The notes under the pieces are model-generated. The model did not search any database, was not told the DNA's origin, and saw nothing but the letters and a program-made list of their open reading frames with translations. The translations under genes and the position numbers were made by a program. 64,000 bases of DNA, from positions 1 through 64,000 of the forward strand of contig BEHD01000011.1 in assembly GCA_002898355.1 (NCBI GenBank), in the 5' to 3' direction. Shown here piece by piece: positions 36,504 through 46,751 of this stretch. The DNA is from an archaeon HR01. GTDB taxonomy: Archaea; Thermoproteota; Nitrososphaeria_A; Caldarchaeales; Caldarchaeaceae. Numbering within the stretch: the first letter of the stretch is position 1; the number at the start of each line of letters is the position of its first letter.

Positions 36504-37904
36504 TTGGCGGCTCCAGGCTATGAAACCATAACCTTGCTCGGCGACATATGGATAGGACTAAGCATTCTCCTCCCGACGATATTTATATCACGGATAGCGG
36601 TCAGGGTGCGGTCTAGAATACCGTGGCAGGAGGTGGAGAAGAGTTCTGACCGATTCTACCTCCTCTTGTCCTGGATAGGGTTCGCCGGATACGTCGCCGT
36701 CACACTCACACCATGGCTTGGGCCCGTATCCGAGGTAGACTACCTCTTTTACTCACAGCTGACAAGGATGATCACCGTTTCAGCCTTGTTTGTCCTCACC
36801 AACAGATTGCTCCGCCTTCTCCAAGTAAAATACTGGCGTGTGCAGACAGCATATCTAATAATTATAGTTCTGGCCCCGTCTCTAGCTATGGCCTATCATC
36901 TAGTTTCGGGGAATAGGCCAATCGCCCCACCAATCATCATCGGTGAGATACTTTATTTCGGGTTCATCTTCTGGACGCTGATGTCATATCTTGGACTAGC
37001 TGTGATGCGTCTAACCAGCCGAATGGGTTTCAGAAACAGACTCTTCTACGCTATTCCGGCGGTTCTTAACATGGCCGTGGCCATTGTCTTCATCTACGCA
37101 GTCTCCAGCTATCTATACGGTGTAATAACGGCTGAGACCCGGCTTATATATAGAGGGACATCCACAGCACTCGGCTCGATATCCGGAGCCTCATTATTAC
37201 TCGGACTCCTGTCGGATAGACCCCGCCCTCCACGCAGGCCTACATCCCTGCTGTTAACCGGTCTGAAACCGGTCGACGAATATACAAACGGTGGAATACC
37301 ATATCCCTCGCTAACCCTGGTAGAGGGTGGTTCAGGCTCTGGCAAATCAACAGTTGCAAATATGCTCACAGCAACCAGACTACTAGAAGACGATGTAGTG
37401 ATAAGGTTTTGTCTCGACTACCATCCCAACATAGTCCGAGTCGGGCTTCTCGGGGCCGGCATAGACCCCAAAAAATACGAGGAGGCCAGTAAATTGATCA
37501 TGGTGGACGGCTTCACAGTCCTCTCTGGCGAGAGAACCACTGAAAAATACGCCACCTCGAGGGATTTGAACGACATCCTCATAACCTTGACAAGCCTTCT
37601 AAACCAATTCAAAGGCCAGAGAATCTGGGTAGTGATAGACTCGATCAGCCAACTCTTGACAGAGTCGGGACAGGAGAGATTTCTCAAATTCATTAGAATT
37701 CTATCATCCAAGTGTACTGTGGCGGGGGCAGGGTTAATTGTAACCCACAACCCCCTATCAACGACACCCATAGTAAACGCCCTACTGGAGGAGATATTCC
37801 ACAACATACTGGAGTTGAAAGTCAGAGGCGGCACTAGATTGGTAAAAATCGTGAAGATGCCACACGTTCAACTCGACGAGCGTTGGATGAAATACGAAAC
37901 ATGA
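36504..37904 (+). CDS. Multi-TM N-terminal domain fused to a KaiC/RecA-like ATPase domain
   Basis: About 6-7 hydrophobic segments to about residue 235, then PYPSLTLVEGGSGSGKSTVANML (Walker A) and QRIWVVIDSISQLL (Walker B). Confidence 0.75.
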   Translation: MAAPGYETITLLGDIWIGLSILLPTIFISRIAVRVRSRIPWQEVEKSSDRFYLLLSWIGFAGYVAVTLTPWLGPVSEVDYLFYSQLTRMITVSALFVLTNRLLRLLQVKYWRVQTAYLIIIVLAPSLAMAYHLVSGNRPIAPPIIIGEILYFGFIFWTLMSYLGLAVMRLTSRMGFRNRLFYAIPAVLNMAVAIVFIYAVSSYLYGVITAETRLIYRGTSTALGSISGASLLLGLLSDRPRPPRRPTSLLLTGLKPVDEYTNGGIPYPSLTLVEGGSGSGKSTVANMLTATRLLEDDVVIRFCLDYHPNIVRVGLLGAGIDPKKYEEASKLIMVDGFTVLSGERTTEKYATSRDLNDILITLTSLLNQFKGQRIWVVIDSISQLLTESGQERFLKFIRILSSKCTVAGAGLIVTHNPLSTTPIVNALLEEIFHNILELKVRGGTRLVKIVKMPHVQLDERWMKYET

Positions 37905-37989
37905 CGGCGCCTCCGACATGCCAGGCCCAGACACTACCTCAGCTGGAGCATACCCTTTAAAATAGCTAGAACCCCCAACACCTAAGGCT

Positions 37990-38595
37990 ATGGAGCCTGA
38001 CCTGATACTAGAGCTGGTTAAGGCAACCGTGGCACTCTTTGTTATCGTAGACCCTGTCGGTGTTCTACCTTTTGTGGCCTCCCTCACCAAGGGCTTGGAG
38101 CAGGATGAGAGGGCCAGAGTCATCAACCAATCGGTAATTGTTGGCACAGCCCTGCTCTTCATCTTCTCCATAGGAGGGCATACAATCCTCTCAATCCTTG
38201 GAATATCCCTGGCCAGCTTCACAGTCGCAGGAGGAATCCTCCTAACAATCCTCGCCTTCAGAATACTTCTCCAAGGTGGTGAAGGCTGGCAGACAGAGAC
38301 AACCACCTCAGGGGTCTTCCCCCTCGCCTTCCCCCTGCTAGCCGGACCAGGAGCCATAACCACAGTAATCTTCTCAATAAACACCCTAGGCATCCCCTAC
38401 TCCCTCATACCCATACTAGCAGTAATGGCCCTCACCTGGATAGTCCTGCACTCCATCGACAGACTACTCACCATAATAGGCGGGACAGGAGCCGACGCAA
38501 TAGCCAGAATAATGTCAGTCTTCATAGCCGCCATCGGCATCCAATATATTGTGATAGGCTTGCAAGATGGCGTAGCGGAAAACCTTAACGCTTAA
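37990..38595 (+). CDS. MarC family integral membrane protein
   Basis: FVIVDPVGVLPFVASLTKG...PLAFPLLAGPGAITTVI. Confidence 0.88.
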   Translation: MEPDLILELVKATVALFVIVDPVGVLPFVASLTKGLEQDERARVINQSVIVGTALLFIFSIGGHTILSILGISLASFTVAGGILLTILAFRILLQGGEGWQTETTTSGVFPLAFPLLAGPGAITTVIFSINTLGIPYSLIPILAVMALTWIVLHSIDRLLTIIGGTGADAIARIMSVFIAAIGIQYIVIGLQDGVAENLNA

Positions 38596-38651
38596 AATCT
38601 AGATGTGAAAAAGAGAAAACATCTAATACAACTTCGCATGGATGGTTTTAG

Positions 38652-38726
38652 GGGCCCGTAGCTCAGCCAGGTTAGAGCGCCAGGCTCATAACCTGGTGGC
38701 CGTGGGTTCGAATCCCACCGGGCCCA
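38652..38726 (+). tRNA. tRNA with CAT anticodon (elongator Met or Ile2), intact copy
   Basis: GGGCCCG acceptor pairs with CGGGCCC; anticodon arm CCAGG-CTCATAA-CCTGG; T arm GTGGGTTCGAATCCCAC. Confidence 0.93.
38654..38726 (+). repeat. 73-bp perfect direct repeat, copy 1 (tRNA nt 3 to 3' end)
   Basis: Identical to 40524-40596. Confidence 0.95.
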
Positions 38727-38879
38727 TCCTCTGCAGAGTTTTCGTGGTGGAGAAGGGAAAATAGAGAGATGTGGCTAAAGAGGATTAAGAGGACCTTGCT
38801 CTTTCACATCCTGAATCAGGAGCTAGTGGGACATCGGCCTGCTATCCGGTGACCGCAAAAATTCTTTACTTCTGTATAT

Positions 38880-39713
38880 CTATTTACCTGCCATAAGGAT
38901 AGATGTGCCCAGCTCAGGAGAGGTGATCAGTAAAAAACCAAATACAATAAACATGAAGCCTATCAAGTAGGATGCTTTTTTTCCACCCGGCACATTCTTC
39001 TCAAAGAATATGATAACTGAGAGCAAAGCCATCCAAGGGAGCGACATCACACCGACGTTAAAAAGGACCACGAAGAGCAGCCAGCAACATCCTATACAGT
39101 AGCCTGCGTGGTAAAGCCCAAGGGAGAGCGCTCCGGCCAGACCCTGCCTATAACGTGTCATAAGAAAGTGGATAGGGGACCTGCATGTCTTCAAGCAGAC
39201 TTGCTTTAACGGTGTGAGCTGGTAAAAGCCCGCAACCACCAGCGCCGCTCCTGCAATTGCAGCACCAGTATCTCCTGTCGTTCCCAATCTAAGGATCTTA
39301 TCCCAGAGCACAAAATAGGCCGCGGCAACCACCAGCCCTAGAGCCGTCCAGATAAATATGTACGAGCCGATGAAAGAAGCCGCACGCATAGAAACCCATC
39401 TAGTACGGGTCTGCTTCTCAGCTGTCAAGCTGACATATGCTTGAACCATAGGTGCCGCACTAGGCAGCATCATGGCAACCATCATGACCATCCACGTCAA
39501 CAAGAAGAGCCCGATACCTTCATAACCCATCATCGTGACCATATTAAACATTTGGACCGAATCAGATGGGGTGATGATTAAAAATATCCACGACAAAGCT
39601 GCGATAATGATGAGAGCTGCAGATACCACGAACCTTTGGGATAGTACTGCCCTGCGGGCGGTGTAATATAATCTAGGTCTTATCGGCAAAATAATCTTCT
39701 CGTTAGAAAGCAT
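38880..39713 (-). CDS. DUF2182 polytopic putative metal-binding membrane protein
   Basis: LTWMVMMVAMMLPSAAPMVQAY and LYHAGYCIGCCWLLFVVLFNVGVMSLPWM; paired with DUF1326. Confidence 0.82.
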   Translation of the reverse strand: MLSNEKIILPIRPRLYYTARRAVLSQRFVVSAALIIIAALSWIFLIITPSDSVQMFNMVTMMGYEGIGLFLLTWMVMMVAMMLPSAAPMVQAYVSLTAEKQTRTRWVSMRAASFIGSYIFIWTALGLVVAAAYFVLWDKILRLGTTGDTGAAIAGAALVVAGFYQLTPLKQVCLKTCRSPIHFLMTRYRQGLAGALSLGLYHAGYCIGCCWLLFVVLFNVGVMSLPWMALLSVIIFFEKNVPGGKKASYLIGFMFIVFGFLLITSPELGTSILMAGK

Positions 39714-39721
39714 TTAGGAGC

Positions 39722-40357
39722 TTAGGGTCCTTGATGTCTAACCTCTGCGACCGCTAAATATTTCCCTGGATGTGAAAACTGCAACCTAGGATGAGTGGAT
39801 TCTTTCACTATATGCCTTTTATTTGAGAATAGGGAGCCCTTGTTGAAAATAAGATACTGATGGAGTGTAATATCGGCATATGCCTCCTCGTTTGTTACCG
39901 GATTACGCATGGGTTCGGCGGCAATGTCCACGTAGCTGCCTACTTTCAATTTCGTGTCTTTTCCCTTCACTTCCATCTCTATTGGTGCACGCTTAGGCGG
40001 CAATATAGAGGCGAAAGTCTTAGCAAATATCGGCCACGGCTTTCCACCAGCCCTGCCAGATAGTATCTCTACCATCGCCTTCTCTTGTTCCACAGAGACT
40101 TTGTCATCTATGTAAATCTGGAGGATACCGTTGCCCTGATGTATCGCGCCCGGCCACCAAGTGGCGCAAGCCACGCACACATCTGCAAGTGATGTCTTGC
40201 CATAATTCCCATCTCTAATCTTGAGAGCAACTACGCCCTCACAATTGCCCTCGGTTGGCATTGAGTTGAAGTTACATGGGCATCCCCAGTCACAGTTACA
40301 CGAAGTAATCCATTCCCCAGTGTATCGCCAATTCTCTACCATGCATATTGTATACAA
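39722..40357 (-). CDS. DUF1326 Cys-rich protein
   Basis: WRYTGEWITSCNCDWGCPCNFNSMPTEGNCEGVVALKI...VCVACATWWPGAIHQGNG; upstream of and co-directional with DUF2182. Confidence 0.85.
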   Translation of the reverse strand: MYTICMVENWRYTGEWITSCNCDWGCPCNFNSMPTEGNCEGVVALKIRDGNYGKTSLADVCVACATWWPGAIHQGNGILQIYIDDKVSVEQEKAMVEILSGRAGGKPWPIFAKTFASILPPKRAPIEMEVKGKDTKLKVGSYVDIAAEPMRNPVTNEEAYADITLHQYLIFNKGSLFSNKRHIVKESTHPRLQFSHPGKYLAVAEVRHQGP

Positions 40358-40523
40358 GAGAATTATAAAAGAATAGATATGCTACAAAGAATACGTACTT
40401 GATGAAGTACTTATAACAGCCAGTGTAACCGTATACGGGCTGCACCGGCTTCATTGTCTGATTTGAGAATATTCGCTAGGGATGGCCGGTGTTTAACGGG
40501 CCAAAGAAATTACATTTTTTTCT

Positions 40524-40596
40524 GCCCGTAGCTCAGCCAGGTTAGAGCGCCAGGCTCATAACCTGGTGGCCGTGGGTTCGAATCCCACCGGGCCCA
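40524..40596 (+). pseudogene. Second CAT-anticodon tRNA copy lacking the first two acceptor bases
   Basis: Identical to tRNA nt 3-75 of the 38652 copy; 5' flank is CT instead of GG, so the first two acceptor pairs would be C-C and T-C mismatches. Confidence 0.8.
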
Positions 40597-41393
40597 CGGG
40601 ATACATAATGTATGCACCATGTGAATTATTAAGAATAGGGGAAAGATTAGGGGTTGGTTGGCTGGTAGATGTCTTCGTCGTCTCCTCTTCCGCTCTAAAC
40701 CCCACCAAGTCTTAGGCCTTAATCCGCAGTTCTCTAGGGTTATACGGCCCTCTCTTCCCCCCAGCGCCCTGGCCCTTGTCGCCAAACGCCGGGCCAGCGG
40801 TGGACGCATCCGACTCGTCATTCAGCCCCTCAGGAGCTGGGTAATGGTGTATCATGTTGAGAAGGCGTATGACGATGACCTATACTTTACGGTTAAGGTG
40901 GGCTATGAGGTTGGGATAGGTCTTTAAAAGCTTCTGGATGTGAAGTAGATAACCAGTCCTGTTCTCTATCGTATTCTCGGCTTTTAAAGAGGGTTGATCG
41001 GCCCAGTGTTCAGATTGTTGTTCAGTAAAGACCCTGAGAAAGGTAGCACAAAGCCAGAGAAGCGGGCTTAACCGCCTCTCCCATTCTTCACCTCTGACAG
41101 TAATATGTCTAGACAACCGCCTAGCCCTCTGGGTTTACATCGGCCAAGGTAAGGGAGGAGCTGGCCGAGTTTATGATAAAAACATACAACCTGGGGGAAG
41201 TTTCAAAGGCTGATGTAGTATGGCAGAAAGATGAACTAAGTGGGGTAATCCTATCATTCAACTTGTTAAACGAGATGGGGAGAAGCAAACAACAAGAAGA
41301 ATATGGATATTCAATTGTCTATAATTTCATGAAATTAGACATAGTTAAAGATACCGCAATATATACTGGGCAGTAGCGATATGTTAACGGAAA

Positions 41394-42068
41394 ATGTCCG
41401 ATGATAGTAGAATGAATAGACGTGAGATGCTGGCTTCTGTATTTGGCGCTGGTGTATCTCTCCTCCTAGCAAAGCCATTGTCGGAAAGAATCGGAGAGGA
41501 ACCCGGAGGGGCAGGCTCTAAGAGGTGGGCCATGGTGATAGATGTCTCCAAATGCTATGGATGTTATGCATGCCTAGCCGCCTGCGCCGCTGAGAATAAT
41601 GTCCCGATAGGTGTCTTTAGGACTTGGATTGAACGATACGTGAAAACCGAGGGTGGTGTGGTGTTTGTTCCTAAGATGTGTAACCACTGTGAGGAGCCTT
41701 CCTGTGTTGAAGTATGTCCAGTTAATGCAACCTACAAAGCACCTAACGGCGAGGTACTGGTGGATGACAGCGTCTGCATCGGATGTGGTGCATGCGTCCA
41801 GAACTGCCCGTATGGCGCTAGGTTCTTCAACCCAGTTAAAGGCGTCGCCGACAAATGCACTCTATGCAGCCACAGGATATATGAAGGGAAGCTGCCCGCA
41901 TGCGTTGAGGCATGTCCAACAGGGGCACGAATCTTCGGAGACGTGAACGACCCAGACAGTGAGGTCTCGAAAATCGTTCGAGAAAGCTCTTTCTCGCGAT
42001 GGAAGCCGTGGACGGGAAATAAGCCCATGACCTTCTACATAGGCATGCCAGAGGAGGCAAACAGGTGA
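41394..42068 (+). CDS. ttrB-like: 4Fe-4S ferredoxin electron-transfer subunit (TtrB/PsrB-like), Tat-type leader
   Basis: MNRREMLASVFGAGVSLLLA leader; CYGCYACLAACAAEN, CNHCEEPSCVEVCPV, CIGCGACVQNCPYGAR, CTLCSHRI..CVEACPTGAR. Confidence 0.9.
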   Translation: MSDDSRMNRREMLASVFGAGVSLLLAKPLSERIGEEPGGAGSKRWAMVIDVSKCYGCYACLAACAAENNVPIGVFRTWIERYVKTEGGVVFVPKMCNHCEEPSCVEVCPVNATYKAPNGEVLVDDSVCIGCGACVQNCPYGARFFNPVKGVADKCTLCSHRIYEGKLPACVEACPTGARIFGDVNDPDSEVSKIVRESSFSRWKPWTGNKPMTFYIGMPEEANR

Positions 42069-42077
42069 AGGAGGTGA

Positions 42078-43259
42078 ATGGTGATGGAGCAGTTCATTTA
42101 TCCGAATGAGTTGGCGCAGCCAGTCATATGGGGTGTGTTGATCGCCGTCTACCCATACATAACAGGGCTGGTGGCCGGCTCGTTTATCATAAGCTCGCTC
42201 GCCTATGCTTTTGGTAACACTCGCTATAAGAAAGCTGGAGGAATAGCGGTGCTGCTGGCTTTTACCTTCCTGCTGATAGCGTCTCTACCACTCATTGCAG
42301 ACTTGAAACAACCCGATAGAGCGTATGAGATATTCACGAGGCCCCACCTCATCGCAACGCCTTCAACACCTAACATATCTCCGATGGCTGTTTTCGGATA
42401 CCTGCTGGTAGGCTACATAATTTTGATGGCTGTTGAAATAATCTTCCTCTGGAGAGCGGACCTAGTAGAGAAAGCCAACAGAGGAGGAAAGCTGAAAACA
42501 CTGTGGAGAATACTCGCCCTCGGTGCGCGGGAAATTTCCGAAATCATGCTTAAACGTGATAAGAAGATTGTGACGGTTCTCGCTTTTGTAGGCATACCTC
42601 TCGCAGCACTGTTCCATGCATACGTGGGGTTCCTCTTCGGCAGCATGAAATCCAGGGTTCTCTGGGCGACACCCTTCATGGCAGTCGACTTTCTAGTTTC
42701 AGCAATAGTCTCAGGCATAGCCTTGCTGATTATTGTTTACTATGCCTTCGCGTCGCATGCAGGGAAGCTTGACAAAGTTGTTGTCTACGGTTTGTCGGGG
42801 CTGCTTGCGTGGACTCTGCTCGTTGACCTAGCGCTGAAAGGGGCTGACGAGCTTTACAGAGCATATCATAGAACAGCTAGCTGGCCGTATCTGCATACAT
42901 TAAAGTTTGAGGTGATGGTCTCAACGGGTGTAATAGAGTTCATCATAGGTGGGGCTGTACCTCTGGTCCTGCTCCTAATACCCAGACTTAGAAGAAACAT
43001 ACCAATAGTCCTTCTCTCATCCTTCCTAACATTACTCGGTGTTCTAGCATATAGGTGGAACATGGTCATAGGCGGTCAGATAATATCAAGAACAGAACAG
43101 GGATTACTGTGGTATACCATGCCAATATTTGGAAAAGAAGGACTCATAGCATCTCTCTCAATCCTAGCAGCTGGAGTGTTTATCTTCACAATACTTTCTT
43201 GGATTTTCCCGTGGGATGGCAAGTATGCTACAGGTAAGGCCGGGGGTGAGGGTGTATGA
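42078..43259 (+). CDS. ttrC-like: NrfD/PsrC/TtrC-like membrane quinol-interacting subunit
   Basis: Polytopic, about 8-9 TM, between FeS and catalytic subunits; ATG codon at 42081-42083 within the reading frame. Confidence 0.82.
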   Translation: MVMEQFIYPNELAQPVIWGVLIAVYPYITGLVAGSFIISSLAYAFGNTRYKKAGGIAVLLAFTFLLIASLPLIADLKQPDRAYEIFTRPHLIATPSTPNISPMAVFGYLLVGYIILMAVEIIFLWRADLVEKANRGGKLKTLWRILALGAREISEIMLKRDKKIVTVLAFVGIPLAALFHAYVGFLFGSMKSRVLWATPFMAVDFLVSAIVSGIALLIIVYYAFASHAGKLDKVVVYGLSGLLAWTLLVDLALKGADELYRAYHRTASWPYLHTLKFEVMVSTGVIEFIIGGAVPLVLLLIPRLRRNIPIVLLSSFLTLLGVLAYRWNMVIGGQIISRTEQGLLWYTMPIFGKEGLIASLSILAAGVFIFTILSWIFPWDGKYATGKAGGEGV

Positions 43260-46200
43260 ATAGTAGGAGGGATGCGTTAAAGGGCGTAGTTGCCATTGCC
43301 TCGCTGGGGGCATTCCTAGCAGGCTACTACCCGACGATAGAGGAGATATTCAAGCCTAAGCGCCAGCTATATCTACCCGACCCCCAGAAGGGGGGTAACG
43401 TAAGATACGTCAACACAGTCTGCCTAGGTTGCAACGTAAGGTGCGGAATAAGAGTCCGGATAGTAAACTACAACGGAGTTGAGGTGATTGACAGAATTGA
43501 AGGAAACCCATACCACCCATACAACAGAGCAGTATCATATCACCAACAGGTCAGGAGATACACCCAACTGGACTACAGAACACCCGTTGATGAAGCATTA
43601 GCTAAGTGGCACGGCACACTGTGTGCAAGGGGGCAGGACGGGATACACTACGTCTATGACCCGTACAGGGTGGTTAAGCCGCTGAAGAGAGCAGGGCCTC
43701 GTGGAAGCGGCAAGTGGAAGGTAATCTCATGGGAGCAACTGATAAGAGAGGTTATTGAAGGTAGCGTAGTAGAGGAAACGGGCGAGAGATTACCTGGCCT
43801 CAAAGACTTCTTCATATACGGTAAGCTCAAAGGGGCTGGAGTGGAAGACCCAAACACCATTCTCTCCGAGATGAAGAAAGACATCGACGGATTGATGGCG
43901 AAGGCAAAAGACGAGAACGTGAGCTACGAAGAGCTGCTGGCAGCTATTGAGGAGTTCAAGTCTAGGTGGTCATCTAATCTAGCCCAATTTGGCCTGGGTC
44001 TTGGGGATGTTCTCATAGACCCAGATAGGCCAGACCTAGGGTTCCTGGCGAACAAGATAGTGTTCTACCGAGGGAGAGGGCAGGGGCATGCCGATTACTT
44101 CTACCAGCGGTGGACATACGCTCTAGGAAGCGTCAACTGGCTACGACACACCTCGGCGTGCCAGCTCGGATACTACGCAGGAAACAAGCTGTGGTCAGAG
44201 TATACCGATGTAAACGCAGACTTGATGGGGGCCAAGGTTGTGATAATGGCTGGTGCAAGCATGGGGAGGCAACACCCAGGAGCAACAGGCCAAGGACTGC
44301 TGATAGAGAGAGCCGTGGAGGGAGAGGTTAAAGTCTACTACGTAAACCCAACAGCCCCCAGAACCATGGGAACAAGAGGAACGATAAAATGGGTTCCGAT
44401 AAAGCCAGGCGAGGACGGAGCTTTGGCGATGGGCATGGGTAGGTGGATTATAGAGAACAACAGATTCAACAGAGACTTCCTATCAATAACCAACTCAAAC
44501 GCGGCTAAGGATGTAAGAGGATATCCGGTCCATACAAATGCCACTTGGTTGGTCATATACGAGGAAGGCCATCCACGCTTCGGAGAGCACCTCAAGGCAA
44601 GGGACATAGGCGTAGAGGATTCTGATAAGCCCGTAGTATCTGTTAACGGCAATTTCATGCCTTACGATGCCGTCGAGAAGGCTGACATAGAGTTCAATGG
44701 AAGAATCAAACTAGCATCAGGAGAAGAGGTTCAGGTCAAGACACCGTTCACCATACTTAAGGAAGAGGCGTTCAGCAGAACATTAGAGGAGTGGTCATCA
44801 ATATGCGGCGTACCTGCTGAGACGATTATAGAGATGGCTAGAGACTTCACAGACAAAGCGCCACAGGCATCGACATACATACATAGAGGAGTCGGAATGC
44901 ACCCTAACGGGGAATACTCAATATGGGCATACAGAACCCTTGACATACTGATAGGGAACCTAAACAGGAAGGGCGGCCTGATGGCTAGAGCCTCGGACAC
45001 CAACTACAACAGCTACCTATACAACACAGGGAGCAGTGGCTTCGGCGAGCCAACTCGACTAGGCCCGCCAATAGATAGGCACGCCTACGCATACGAAAAC
45101 ACGCTGGAATACTGGCTTAAGAAAAAGAGGGGAGAGAACCCATATCCGGCAAAGAGGCCATGGTACCCGCTCACCCCTGAGGAGAGTTACACAGAATTCT
45201 TCGCGGCAGTGGCTGAGGGCTACCCATACAGCATTGGCGCTTTAATCATGTACTATGCCAACCCAGTTCTATCAGCAAACTACGGGCTTAAGTTCATAGA
45301 GGTTCTAAAAGATACAAAGATGCTCCCGCTCTTCATAGCGATAACAACCACGATAAACGAGACCTTCCTGTATGCGGACTACATAGTACCAGACACAACA
45401 TACCTAGAGACAGGAACCCTAGGCATGCAATACCTGTATGCAACAAGCGGGGGTGGAACGTTAAACGAGGGCTGGAGGTCTCCCGCAATAATACCCATGA
45501 CAGAATACATAGGCAAATGCCCCAACGGACATGATAGATGGGCCAGCATGTGGGAGTTCCTGATAGATGTGGCGAAAGGCCTAGGAGCTCCTGGATACGG
45601 AGACAAGGGCATACCCGGAGCTACGAAGAAGAAATACGAAGGACAGTGGTTCCCGCTTCAATGCTTATGGGAATACATAATGAGAGTTTACGCCAACGGC
45701 GCCATGGATGCCAAAGACCGCGGTTTAATCCCTGAGGAGGTCCCGGCCTCAGAGGTTGCCTTCGTTGAGCAGAACTATCCCATAGCCAGGTTCAAGGATA
45801 TACTGCCCGAGGATGAGTGGAGAAATGCGGCATATTGCCTAGCTAGAGGAGGTGTATTCACGAAGTATGAGGAGTCGTTTGACGAAATGGGATATTCAAA
45901 GCGGAAGCCCTTCGGTGATGGGATAGCGAGGCTCTGGAACGATAAGCTGGCAAAGACCTACAACAGCATAACTGGTGAGAAGTTCTACGGAGGGCCCAAA
46001 TACATACCAGCCGCAACGTACGCCCCAGTCAGTGGAAGAGGAGGCATATCCCCTGCTGGAACCCCGTTAAGGGAGATATGGCCATTAAACGAGTGGCCCC
46101 TAACGATTGTATACCTAACAGGCCCCCTGCTGACAAAACATAGAAGCCTGTTCTACTACTGGATAAGGCAGGTCCTTCCGGAAAACTTCGCGCTGGTAAA

Positions 46201-46720
46201 CCCGAGGGATGCTGAGAGGATGGGGGTCAAGAATATGGAGCTGATCGAGTTGGAGACCCCCTACGGTGTCATAGAGATTGTGGCGGTTGTTGAGCCAACG
46301 GTTGTAGAGGGGGTTATAGCCATACCCTATGGACTTGGAAGATGGGCTGATACAGTAATCAAGAAACCCAGCTACTTAAAAGCCCTTAAAGACCCCGCAA
46401 TCAAGCGAATAATTGAGGAGATACCGGAGGAAGTCAACATACCAGAGGAAGCGGTTAACCCACTAAAAACACTCCCACCACTCGTCAAACGCCTACTATT
46501 CACAAAAAGCCCAGCAGACTACTACATAACAGGCCTCAAACCGGATAAATGGAGATTCAACGGAGTAACACCCAACATAATACAGGCAGCAGACCCATCA
46601 CTGGGAGATTGGCCACTCCTAAGCTGGGTAGGGGCAGCACAGGCATACTTCATCACACCGGCAAGAATAAGGCCGACAGGGAGGGAGAAGAGGCTGGAAG
46701 TCCCGCAGGTAATCTGGTAA
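43256..46720 (+). CDS. ttrA-like: DMSO-reductase superfamily molybdopterin catalytic subunit (Ttr/Sre/Arr-like), Tat-type leader
   Basis: SRRDALKGVVAIASLGAF leader; CLGCNVRCGIRV...GTLCARGQ FeS motif; large 1154-aa form; adjacent to TorD-like chaperone. Confidence 0.85.
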   Translation: MNSRRDALKGVVAIASLGAFLAGYYPTIEEIFKPKRQLYLPDPQKGGNVRYVNTVCLGCNVRCGIRVRIVNYNGVEVIDRIEGNPYHPYNRAVSYHQQVRRYTQLDYRTPVDEALAKWHGTLCARGQDGIHYVYDPYRVVKPLKRAGPRGSGKWKVISWEQLIREVIEGSVVEETGERLPGLKDFFIYGKLKGAGVEDPNTILSEMKKDIDGLMAKAKDENVSYEELLAAIEEFKSRWSSNLAQFGLGLGDVLIDPDRPDLGFLANKIVFYRGRGQGHADYFYQRWTYALGSVNWLRHTSACQLGYYAGNKLWSEYTDVNADLMGAKVVIMAGASMGRQHPGATGQGLLIERAVEGEVKVYYVNPTAPRTMGTRGTIKWVPIKPGEDGALAMGMGRWIIENNRFNRDFLSITNSNAAKDVRGYPVHTNATWLVIYEEGHPRFGEHLKARDIGVEDSDKPVVSVNGNFMPYDAVEKADIEFNGRIKLASGEEVQVKTPFTILKEEAFSRTLEEWSSICGVPAETIIEMARDFTDKAPQASTYIHRGVGMHPNGEYSIWAYRTLDILIGNLNRKGGLMARASDTNYNSYLYNTGSSGFGEPTRLGPPIDRHAYAYENTLEYWLKKKRGENPYPAKRPWYPLTPEESYTEFFAAVAEGYPYSIGALIMYYANPVLSANYGLKFIEVLKDTKMLPLFIAITTTINETFLYADYIVPDTTYLETGTLGMQYLYATSGGGTLNEGWRSPAIIPMTEYIGKCPNGHDRWASMWEFLIDVAKGLGAPGYGDKGIPGATKKKYEGQWFPLQCLWEYIMRVYANGAMDAKDRGLIPEEVPASEVAFVEQNYPIARFKDILPEDEWRNAAYCLARGGVFTKYEESFDEMGYSKRKPFGDGIARLWNDKLAKTYNSITGEKFYGGPKYIPAATYAPVSGRGGISPAGTPLREIWPLNEWPLTIVYLTGPLLTKHRSLFYYWIRQVLPENFALVNPRDAERMGVKNMELIELETPYGVIEIVAVVEPTVVEGVIAIPYGLGRWADTVIKKPSYLKALKDPAIKRIIEEIPEEVNIPEEAVNPLKTLPPLVKRLLFTKSPADYYITGLKPDKWRFNGVTPNIIQAADPSLGDWPLLSWVGAAQAYFITPARIRPTGREKRLEVPQVIW

Positions 46721-46751
46721 ACCCCTTAAACCACCCCCTACATTTTTATTC

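Noticed and set aside
40510-40821. Minus-strand ORF of 103 aa containing ARWDSNPRPPGYEPGALTWLSYGQ
   Set aside because: This peptide is the antisense translation of the tRNA(CAT) copy, a classic spurious ORF.
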